Below are positions 1 through 6,078 of a stretch of DNA of 9,399 bases, piece after piece; within the stretch, counting starts at the first letter, position 1; each line of letters opens with the position of its first letter. Both the position numbers and the translations under genes were made by a program. A model generated the notes under the pieces. It was not told where the DNA came from and ran no database searches. It worked only from the letters and a program-made list of their open reading frames with translations. Source of the DNA: an uncultured Methylococcaceae bacterium (lineage in GTDB: Bacteria; Pseudomonadota; Gammaproteobacteria; Methylococcales; Methylomonadaceae); NCBI GenBank assembly GCA_903873045.1, contig CAIQND010000095.1, forward strand, positions 1-9,399, read 5' to 3'.

Positions 1-93
1 AATACTATATTTTTCAATGTGTTGAATTCATGTGTTTTTTGATAAGTACATGGATTTGATAGTAATAGGGCTTAGCTTGATGCGTATGGGTTG

Positions 94-126
94 AGACCTG
101 TCAGGTTTTAAAAACCTGACAGGTCT
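94..126. repeat. Perfect 33-base palindromic repeat (ACCTGTCAGGTTTT type)
   Basis: Bases 94-109 are exactly reverse-complementary to 111-126, with the single base A110 at the centre, so the unit can form a 16-bp cruciform or, if transcribed, a long hairpin. From memory, palindromes with the core CCTGTCAGGTTTT recur as dispersed repeats in several unrelated bacterial genomes; I could not check this. It sits between the arms of a second inverted repeat (see 65-360) and may have been inserted there. It has a run of T then A at the centre and is not a classical terminator. Confidence 0.85.
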
Positions 127-148
127 GAAAATACCTTCAATTATCTGT

Positions 149-336
149 CACTCGATGTTCAAGTTTTTATATCGGCCTTTAAAAACAGTAAGTTAAAAAC
201 CATGAAATTCATATTTTTGAGGTTATTTTATGAATTTTCAAATACCAAAAATCATAACGCATTGATTTATAATAAAACTTAAATTCGCTCTGTTTAATTT
301 AAAATCAACAACTTATAAAAACTTGAACATCGAGTG
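149..336. repeat. 23-base perfect inverted repeat enclosing 142 bases
   Basis: Bases 149-171 (CACTCGATGTTCAAG, then TTTTTATA) are the exact reverse complement of 314-336. The 142 bases between are AT-rich, hold no plausible gene, and include a shorter inverted pair around 201-235 (AAATTCAT with ATGAATTT). Farther out, ATAGGGCT at 65-72 matches the complement of AGCCCTAT at 353-360, suggesting that the real element is about 65-360 with the left arm interrupted by the palindrome at 94-126. The form fits a non-autonomous mobile element or a remnant of one. No transposase is encoded. Confidence 0.6.
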
Positions 337-401
337 TCATCAAATTTTTAATAGCCCTATCGTCACATTGTAAATTTCCATTCACGTTGTTGTAAGCTAA
401 T

Positions 402-468
402 ACAGATAACATCTCTTGAAGGGATGGTATCTGTTAACATCGAAATTATTTATCTGAAAATCTATAGC
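402..468 (-). repeat. Left copy of a repeat flanking the glycogen locus, with hairpin
   Basis: Bases 424-468 are, on the minus strand, nearly identical to 9355-9399 on the plus strand (40 of 45 positions by eye). The copy starts 37 bases beyond the glgA stop codon and is oriented so that glgA transcription would read it in the same sense as malQ transcription reads the right copy. Overlapping it, 402-413 and 423-434 form a 12-bp stem with one mismatch (ACAGATAACATC with GATGGTATCTGT) around a 9-base loop. A dispersed intergenic repeat of REP type, or a 3'-end RNA structure, would both fit. Confidence 0.65.
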
Positions 469-505
469 ATTCAATGGTTGCTGGATACGATAGACGCGTT
501 TTTAA

Positions 506-1939
506 TTAAAGGCTTTCGTATAGCGCCAGATACTGCTCGGCACTGTTCTGCCAGGAAAAATCTTTTTTCATGGCATTAAGTTGCATTTTCTTCCAGGTTT
601 CAGGAATGCTGTATAAAATCAGGGCGCGTTTAATCGCTTCCAGTAAAGCGCCTGAACCGGCTTCGGTAAACATAATGCCGCTTGCTGTGTGGTTGGCCAA
701 TGTTTCCGGCAAGGTATCCGTCACGGTATCTGCCAAGCCGCCTGTTTTTCTGACGATAGGAATAGTGCCGTAACGTTGGCTGTACATTTGATTTAAACCG
801 CAGGGTTCAAAGCGTGATGGCATTAAGAAAATATCTGCTCCCGCTTCGATAAGATGAGCCAATGCTTCATCATAACCAATTGATATCGCAATTTTATCCG
901 GGTGTTCAAGCGCCAGCTTTTTTAGTTGTTTTTCAAAGTTTTTATCGCCACTGCCCAGCAATACAAATTGCATGTTCAGGTTAACCATCTCGGGAAGACA
1001 CTCCAAAATCAGATCAATACCTTTTTGCTCTACCAGTCGACCAATGAGTCCAAAGAGGGGGATATTATCATTAACCGGAAGTGCAAAGCGAGCCTGTAAT
1101 GCAGACTTGTTAAAGTGCTTTTTATTAAGTGTTGCGGCGGTATAAGGTTGAGTAATCAAAGGGTCTGTTTCAGAATCCCATTGATCGAGATCAATGCCGT
1201 TAATGATACCGCCTAAAAATTCTTTGCGATGATCCAGCAGTCCTTCAAGACCATAACCAAATTCGGGTGTTTGAATTTCCAGGGCATAAGTCGGACTCAC
1301 GGTGGTGATGTGATCGGCATAAACCAGTCCGCCTTTAATAAAAGACACCATTTCATGAAACTCTAAGCCGGCGGGATGCCATAATTGACCCGGCAAGTTT
1401 AATAAGGCAGCGGTACTGGCAGGAAATAAACCTTGGTAGGCCATGTTATGTATGGTGAATACGGTCGATGGCCGGTCGTGTTCAAGTGATAAAAAGGCGG
1501 GAACCAAGCCGCTTTGCCAATCGTTACAGTGAACAACGTCCGGCTTCCAGTCCTGATAAATTCTATCCATAGACGCTTCAACCGCAATGCGACAAAACAA
1601 GCCAAAGCGTTCAGCATTATTGGTCCACGGCTCGCCTTTTTCATCGACATAAGGATTGCCCGGATAATTGAAATACGCCGGATAATCAACCAGCCAGACG
1701 ATAACATTACTATCCGGTATGCGGGTTTCAAGGATATTGATATTCCGGTTATCAACTCGTACAGAGCAAAGAAAACGGACGTTTTCACTGGTTTTTAAGG
1801 CTTGATAATTAGGGATAATCAGTTTTATGTCATTAGACAATTCAGCCAATGCTTTAGGCAAACTGCCACAAACATCAGCAAGACCTCCTGTTTTAATCAG
1901 AGGGTGAGCTTCGCTGGTAACAAAAAGAATTTTTTTCAT
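506..1939 (-). CDS. glgA: Glycogen synthase (ADP-glucose type, GT5)
   Basis: Transfers glucose from ADP-glucose to the non-reducing end of a growing alpha-1,4-glucan, in the cytoplasm. The ATG at 1939 gives 477 residues, the length of E. coli GlgA, and the canonical opening MKKILFVTSE. An in-frame GTG at 1957 would add six residues; neither start has a good Shine-Dalgarno sequence. The N-terminal GT5 domain has KTGGLADV at 16-23, where K16 corresponds to E. coli K15 that contacts ADP-glucose, and HNMAYQG at 164-170. The C-terminal Rossmann domain has GLIGRLVEQKG with R301 and K306 (E. coli R300, K305), and PSRFEPCGL with E378 and C380 (E. coli E377, C379). All key residues are present and the gene is intact. 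It lies 137 bases downstream of glgB on the same strand, behind two hairpins, so it may be only partly co-transcribed. Confidence 0.97.
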   Translation of the reverse strand: MKKILFVTSEAHPLIKTGGLADVCGSLPKALAELSNDIKLIIPNYQALKTSENVRFLCSVRVDNRNINILETRIPDSNVIVWLVDYPAYFNYPGNPYVDEKGEPWTNNAERFGLFCRIAVEASMDRIYQDWKPDVVHCNDWQSGLVPAFLSLEHDRPSTVFTIHNMAYQGLFPASTAALLNLPGQLWHPAGLEFHEMVSFIKGGLVYADHITTVSPTYALEIQTPEFGYGLEGLLDHRKEFLGGIINGIDLDQWDSETDPLITQPYTAATLNKKHFNKSALQARFALPVNDNIPLFGLIGRLVEQKGIDLILECLPEMVNLNMQFVLLGSGDKNFEKQLKKLALEHPDKIAISIGYDEALAHLIEAGADIFLMPSRFEPCGLNQMYSQRYGTIPIVRKTGGLADTVTDTLPETLANHTASGIMFTEAGSGALLEAIKRALILYSIPETWKKMQLNAMKKDFSWQNSAEQYLALYESL

Positions 1940-1956
1940 ATATGATTCTATGATCA

Positions 1957-2012
1957 CTTAAATTTAAGAGCAGGTACAAGGCGCAAGAGTAATCACTCTT
2001 AACCTTGTACCT
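1957..2012. promoter_or_regulatory. Palindrome and strong hairpin in the glgA leader
   Basis: Bases 1972-1981 (AGGTACAAGG) pair exactly with 2003-2012 (CCTTGTACCT). Inside, 1985-1990 (AAGAGT) pairs with 1995-2000 (ACTCTT) around the loop AATC, giving a 41-base hairpin with a small internal loop. Next to it, 1957-1968 (CTTAAATTTAAG) is a perfect 12-base palindrome, 18 to 29 bases upstream of the glgA ATG. The hairpin lacks a following T-tract on the minus strand, so it does not look like a simple terminator. An operator, an mRNA-stabilising or processing structure, or a dispersed repeat are all possible. The structure is certain; the function is not. Confidence 0.5.
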
Positions 2013-2034
2013 TTAACCTAATTTATAAAATAAC

Positions 2035-2070
2035 TATTCAGTCCCCATTTTCAAAGGGGGCGGCTGAATA
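2035..2070 (-). terminator. Possible intrinsic terminator or attenuator after glgB
   Basis: Six bases beyond the glgB stop codon, TATTCAG (2035-2041) pairs with CTGAATA (2064-2070), and CCCC (2043-2046) pairs with GGGG (2056-2059 or 2057-2060) around an AT-rich loop. Read on the minus strand, the hairpin is followed by the T-rich stretch GTTATTTTAT. This would allow partial termination between glgB and glgA and so a lower or separately controlled glgA output. The T-tract is interrupted, so efficiency is uncertain. Confidence 0.45.
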
Positions 2071-2076
2071 TCTAAC

Positions 2077-4467
2077 TTATAACTTTAGAATCAAAGCGCC
2101 CAAAGGTGGCAAGTTAAGGTTAATTGAATGCGGTTGATTCATCCACGGCACCGGTTCTGATACCGCTGCACCATTACCCATGTTGCTGCCATCGTAATAA
2201 GTGGAATCTGAATTAAAAATTTCACTATAAGTACCCGCTTCAGGCACACCGAGTCGATAATTTTCCCTTGGAACGGGAGTGAAATTAAGCACAATAATTA
2301 ACTCTTCCAGTGTGTTTTTACGACGGTAACTGATAATAGATTGCTCAACGTCATGGCAATCAATCCATTCAAAACCATGATGATCAAAATCATGACTAAA
2401 TAAAGCCGGATGGGTTTTATACAAGTGATTAAGATCTTTAACCAAGGTTTGAACGCCTTTGTGATGGGGGTAATCCAGCACATACCAATCTAAATCTTTA
2501 TTGGCATTCCATTCCGTACCCTGTCCAAATTCACAACCCATAAATAACAGTTTTTTACCCGGATAGGTAAACATAAATGTGTATAACAGTCGTAGATTAG
2601 CAAAGCGCTGCCATTCATCTCCCGGCATTTTGCTTAGTAATGAACCTTTACCATGCACCACTTCATCATGTGAAAAAGGCAAGGTGAAGTTTTCCGTAAA
2701 GGCATAAAGCATACCGAAAGTCAGATTGTCATGATGGTACTTACGATGGATGGGTTCCTCGCTCATGTACGACAGTACGTCATGCATCCAGCCCATATTC
2801 CATTTCATCGAAAAGCCCAAGCCACCAGTCCAGGTCGGACGGGTCACTTGAGGCCAGGATGTCGATTCTTCAGCCATCATCACGGTACCCGGATGCAGAT
2901 CATGGGTGACGGTGTTCAGTTCTCTAAAGAAATCGATGGCTTCCAGATTCTCGTTGCCGCCATACAAGTTGGGAATCCAGTCATTATCTTCGCGGGAATA
3001 ATCCAGATAAAGCATGGAAGCTACCGCATCGACCCGCAAGCCATCAAGGTGAAATTCTTCCAACCAGAAGTTCGCGCTGGCCAATAAAAAGTTTTTAACT
3101 TCATTGCGTCCATAGTTATAGATCAGCGTACCCCAGTCACGGTGTTCGCCTTTACGTGGATCTTCATGTTCATACAATGCGCTGCCATCAAAACGGGCCA
3201 GGGCAAACGCATCTTTTGGAAAATGGGCAGGCACCCAATCCAGAATAATACCGATGCCGTTTTGGTGGCAAATATCAACAAAATAGCGAAAATCATCAGG
3301 TGAACCGTGACGACTGGTTGGCGCAAAGTAGCCGGTGGTTTGATAACCCCATGAACCATCGAATGGATGTTCGGTAATCGGCAATAATTCAATATGGGTA
3401 AAGCCTAGCTGTTTAACATAGTTAACCAGTTCGACCGCGAGTGTTCGATAGGACAGAAAATTGCCCTGGTTATCACGTCGCCATGAACCCAAATGGACTT
3501 CGTAGATAGACATGGGTTCGTGCAGCCAATCGTGTTTGACACGTTGAGCCATCCATTGTTTGTCCTCCCAGGTATAACTTTTTTGCTTGACCACAATGGA
3601 CGAGGTGTTGGGGCGAAATTCAAATTGCTGCCCATAAGGATCTGTTTTTAATAGAACTTCGTTGGTATTGCGATTTAATATTTCAAATTTGTATAAGCAG
3701 CCGGTCTTTAAACCGGGGACAAATATTTCCCAAATACCGCTACCACCCAAACTACGCATGGGATTGCAACGACCATCCCAGCGGTTAAAGTCACCCACCA
3801 CACTGACTCTGCCTGCATTGGGAGCCCATAAGGTAAATAAGACGCCATCAATGCCATCAACGCTATGCAGGTGTCCACCCATTTTTTGGTAAATATGCCA
3901 ATGTTTACCTTCACCGAACAAATGTTGGTCAAATTCAGGAAATTGGGTACCAAAGTCATAAGGATCATAGCCCTCGTGGGTGTAACCGTTTTTATCTACC
4001 CACGTTAATTTATAGTGTTGCGGCAGTTCGCCTTCTTTGGCGAAATATTCGAAAAAATCCGAACCGGGTATTCGATTTAAGGCCGGTCTTTTATCACTAA
4101 AGCTTACCGTTTCTGCATAAGGTAAATAAACGTTAACCTGGACTTGGTTATTTTTGATATGTCGACCCAAAATAGCAAAAGGATCATGATGTTTCGCTTC
4201 GCTAATTTTTTGTGCGTCGGAATCCAGCTGGTTCTCTTCCATTTTTACTGCTATGGTTTTTATAGGCTTGGAAACTGAAGCATTAACTTTTTCTTTTTCT
4301 GTTACCTTCGGTTTTACACTTTTCTTGGGAGTAGATACGGGTGAGCCTGATGCCGATTTTTTATCAATAATCTTTGTGGCCTCAGAGTTAGTCGTGTTTA
4401 TTTCCGGTTTTACCGGAGTCGTTTTTTTTGGATCAGAGTCAATTGTGTTATCAGAACGTTTTATCAC
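2077..4467 (-). CDS. glgB: 1,4-alpha-glucan branching enzyme (GH13) with N-terminal extension
   Basis: Cleaves alpha-1,4 chains and re-attaches them by alpha-1,6 bonds to branch glycogen. It has 796 residues against 728 in E. coli; the excess is residues 1 to about 90, rich in Lys, Pro, Ser and Thr and probably disordered. The family sequence begins at DPFAILGRH (95-103), the N1 domain. An N2/CBM48-like domain follows (about 205-300, with FTLWAPNAGRVSVVGDFNRWDG), then a GH13 barrel and a C-terminal beta domain. Catalytic residues are in GLRVDAV (D480, nucleophile), MAEEST (E533, acid/base) and FSHDEV (D601), matching E. coli D405, E458 and D526; DWVPAHF is at 410-416. The start is GTG, with GAGG nine bases upstream. 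An ATG at 4242 (residue 76) would remove most of the extension but has a weaker ribosome site. The gene is first in the minus-strand arm and divergent from glgC. Confidence 0.97.
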   Translation of the reverse strand: MIKRSDNTIDSDPKKTTPVKPEINTTNSEATKIIDKKSASGSPVSTPKKSVKPKVTEKEKVNASVSKPIKTIAVKMEENQLDSDAQKISEAKHHDPFAILGRHIKNNQVQVNVYLPYAETVSFSDKRPALNRIPGSDFFEYFAKEGELPQHYKLTWVDKNGYTHEGYDPYDFGTQFPEFDQHLFGEGKHWHIYQKMGGHLHSVDGIDGVLFTLWAPNAGRVSVVGDFNRWDGRCNPMRSLGGSGIWEIFVPGLKTGCLYKFEILNRNTNEVLLKTDPYGQQFEFRPNTSSIVVKQKSYTWEDKQWMAQRVKHDWLHEPMSIYEVHLGSWRRDNQGNFLSYRTLAVELVNYVKQLGFTHIELLPITEHPFDGSWGYQTTGYFAPTSRHGSPDDFRYFVDICHQNGIGIILDWVPAHFPKDAFALARFDGSALYEHEDPRKGEHRDWGTLIYNYGRNEVKNFLLASANFWLEEFHLDGLRVDAVASMLYLDYSREDNDWIPNLYGGNENLEAIDFFRELNTVTHDLHPGTVMMAEESTSWPQVTRPTWTGGLGFSMKWNMGWMHDVLSYMSEEPIHRKYHHDNLTFGMLYAFTENFTLPFSHDEVVHGKGSLLSKMPGDEWQRFANLRLLYTFMFTYPGKKLLFMGCEFGQGTEWNANKDLDWYVLDYPHHKGVQTLVKDLNHLYKTHPALFSHDFDHHGFEWIDCHDVEQSIISYRRKNTLEELIIVLNFTPVPRENYRLGVPEAGTYSEIFNSDSTYYDGSNMGNGAAVSEPVPWMNQPHSINLNLPPLGALILKL

Positions 4468-4562
4468 TTTGAATGGCCTCGGTGTAGTAGTAGAATAAAA
4501 GTTAGTTGAATCTTACCAAAATAACAAACAATTGTAATATCTAATCAACATGGAGATGAAAT
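4468..4562. promoter_or_regulatory. Divergent glgB/glgC promoter region
   Basis: This 95-base AT-rich gap must hold the start signals of both arms, since glgB and glgC point away from each other. For glgB, TGGTAAGAT on the minus strand (4510-4518) resembles an extended -10 element, leaving a leader of roughly 35 bases. For glgC, TTACCA (4513-4518) and TAATAT (4535-4540) are weak -35 and -10 candidates 16 bases apart, four of six matches each. The two candidates overlap, so the arms might compete for polymerase. GGAG at 4552-4555, seven bases before the glgC ATG, is a good ribosome binding site. The region's role is well supported; the exact hexamers are guesses. Confidence 0.5.
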
Positions 4563-5843
4563 ATGTCAGTGTCAAGCAATCAAAAGCATGATCATAATGT
4601 CGGTCATTTAACCCGTAATACAATCGCATTAATATTAGCTGGTGGCCGAGGCTCGCGGTTGATGAACATGACAGATTGGCGTGCCAAGCCCGCTGTTCCC
4701 TTCGGTGGCAAGTTTCGTATTATTGATTTTCCGTTATCAAATTGTGTCAATTCCGGTATTCGTAAAATTGGCATTTTGACGCAATATAAGTCGGATTCTC
4801 TTATTCGTCATATTCAGCAGGGCTGGGGATTTTTACGCGGCGAGTTTGGTGAATATGTAGATTTAATGCCTGCACAACAACGACACGACGAAAATTCTTG
4901 GTATAAAGGCACCGCTGACGCTATTTTTCAAAACATCGATATTCTCCGCAGCCGCAATCCCGAACATATATTGGTATTGGCCGGTGATCACATTTACAAA
5001 ATGGATTATGGCGCAATGTTGGCTGATCATGTTGAAAAAAAGGCGGATCTCACCATTGGTTGTTTGGAGGTATCACTGGAAGAAGCATCCGCCTTTGGAG
5101 TGATGGATGTTGATGAAAATCGTCGCGTTAAAGCGTTTGTAGAAAAACCTGAGCATCCACCGGTTATGCCGGGTAGAACCGATACCGCTTTGGCATCCAT
5201 GGGTATTTATATTTTTAATGCCGGCTTTCTTTTTGAACAATTGCTTAAAGATGCCGACACTAAAGGCTCGACCAATGATTTTGGCAAAGATATTATTCCT
5301 GCCGTTATTGATAAATACATCGTTAATGCCTATCCGTTTTTAGACTTGCAAACCGGCGACCAAAGTTACTGGCGTGATGTAGGTACCATTGATGCTTACT
5401 GGGCGGCTAATATGGAGTTAATCGGTGTAAATCCGGGCTTAAATTTATATGATAATACCTGGCCAATATGGACTAACCAGGAACAAACTCCACCCGCCAA
5501 ATTTGTTTTTGATGATGATGAAAGGCGTGGGCAGGCTGTTGACTCTATGGTTTCAGGTGGCTGTGTTATTTCTGGAGCAAAAGTCAGACATTCCTTGTTG
5601 TTTTCAAATGTCCGTGTTAACTCGTTTACTACAGTGCAAGACTCTATCGTTTTGCCTCAAGTTAATATTGCGCGTCATTGCCGTATTACCAAAGCGATTA
5701 TAGAAAAAGGCTGTGAAGTTCCTGAAGGCACTATTATTGGCGAAAACAGGGCAGATGATGAAAGACGGTTTTTTATCAGCCCCGGCGGTGTTGTTTTAGT
5801 GACACCTGATATGCTGGGACAAAAATTGCATTACGTCAGATAA
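4563..5843 (+). CDS. glgC: Glucose-1-phosphate adenylyltransferase (ADP-glucose pyrophosphorylase)
   Basis: Makes ADP-glucose and pyrophosphate from ATP and glucose-1-phosphate, the committed step of bacterial glycogen synthesis and normally its allosteric control point. It has 426 residues (E. coli 431). The N-terminal nucleotidyltransferase domain has LILAGGRGSRL (23-33), RAKPAVPFGGKFRIIDF (40-56) with K42 at the place of the E. coli activator-site K39, WYKGTADA (113-120), AGDHIYKMDY (140-149) with catalytic D142, and FVEKP (192-196) with K195, which binds glucose-1-phosphate. YWRDVGT is at 269-275. The left-handed beta-helix domain fills about 295-426. Start: ATG with GGAG seven bases upstream. 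First gene of the plus-strand arm. Activator specificity cannot be read from the sequence. Confidence 0.97.
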   Translation: MSVSSNQKHDHNVGHLTRNTIALILAGGRGSRLMNMTDWRAKPAVPFGGKFRIIDFPLSNCVNSGIRKIGILTQYKSDSLIRHIQQGWGFLRGEFGEYVDLMPAQQRHDENSWYKGTADAIFQNIDILRSRNPEHILVLAGDHIYKMDYGAMLADHVEKKADLTIGCLEVSLEEASAFGVMDVDENRRVKAFVEKPEHPPVMPGRTDTALASMGIYIFNAGFLFEQLLKDADTKGSTNDFGKDIIPAVIDKYIVNAYPFLDLQTGDQSYWRDVGTIDAYWAANMELIGVNPGLNLYDNTWPIWTNQEQTPPAKFVFDDDERRGQAVDSMVSGGCVISGAKVRHSLLFSNVRVNSFTTVQDSIVLPQVNIARHCRITKAIIEKGCEVPEGTIIGENRADDERRFFISPGGVVLVTPDMLGQKLHYVR

Positions 5844-5850
5844 CCAGCAA

Positions 5851-5903
5851 TGACCGGATGGGTGGAGCGCTATGCAAAACCCATTCGGGGTTCCAGTCGG
5901 TCA
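5851..5903. repeat. Imperfect inverted repeat after glgC (REP-like)
   Basis: Eight bases after the glgC stop, TGACCG (5851-5856) pairs with CGGTCA (5898-5903), and ATGGGT (5858-5863) pairs with ACCCAT (5879-5884) around a GC-containing loop. The core, GGATGGGTGGAGCG followed by a short spacer and GC then AAACCCAT, resembles a dispersed repeat I recall from many proteobacterial intergenic regions. There is no T-tract for an intrinsic terminator, but the structure could protect or end the glgC transcript. Confidence 0.55.
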
Positions 5904-5913
5904 GGAAATAGTC

Positions 5914-6019
5914 TAAGGAATGTGCATGAAATAACTTCGGCATCTTGCTCCCTCTCCGTCAGGGAGAGGACTCGGGTGAGGGAATATAAATGGTCAAGTT
6001 ATTTCATGCACGTTCCTAA
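5914..6019. repeat. 106-base MITE-like element with 24-base terminal inverted repeats
   Basis: The ends 5914-5937 and 5996-6019 are inverted repeats matching at 22 of 24 positions, sharing the perfect inner stretch GTGCATGAAATAACTT. Inside lies a second, unlike structure: CCTCTCC (5951-5957) pairs with GGAGAGG (5963-5969) around GTCAG, followed by ACTCGGGTGAGGG. That core matches my memory of the very common proteobacterial CCCTCTCC/GGAGAGG intergenic repeat. I see no clear target-site duplication and no transposase. The element, with the repeat at 5851-5903, fills most of the gap between glgC and the GH57 gene. Confidence 0.7.
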
Positions 6020-6078
6020 GCGGCGCGTTTAAAAAAATCCCTACCCTGCATAACGCTAATTGGCGAGAATAGAAAACT

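Larger units (their letters stand above)
1..505. other. Gene-free, AT-rich, repeat-bearing intergenic region
   Basis: This stretch lies downstream of glgA and holds no coding region I can support; frames I read near the left edge close quickly and none resembles a known protein. It carries a perfect palindrome (94-126), a 23-base inverted repeat (149-171 with 314-336) and a hairpin plus repeat copy (402-468), each listed separately. No clear T-tract terminator for glgA is visible between 506 and 469. The first 60 bases could belong to the neighbouring intergenic region or to a gene end outside the window; nothing in them decides this. Confidence 0.7.

Noticed and set aside
94..336. CRISPR array or tandem repeat
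   Set aside because: The repeats are inverted pairs rather than regularly spaced direct repeats, and there are no comparable spacers or cas genes.
1..505. A small RNA or short peptide gene in the left intergenic region
   Set aside because: The structure seen is accounted for by inverted repeats; I found no promoter plus terminator pair and no convincing start with a ribosome site.
1940..1957. GTG start adding six residues to GlgA
   Set aside because: The ATG at 1939 gives the canonical MKKILFVTSE start and the E. coli length of 477 residues; the GTG has no better ribosome site.
2731..3087. A 118-codon open frame on the plus strand inside glgB
   Set aside because: It lies wholly antisense to the conserved catalytic part of glgB, has no family resemblance and is explained as a shadow of that gene. 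The same holds for the other antisense frames within glgA, glgB and malQ.
5850..6032. A 60-codon open frame starting just after glgC
   Set aside because: It runs through the two repeat elements, has no ribosome binding site and its translation looks like random repeat-derived sequence. It reads better as non-coding repeat DNA.
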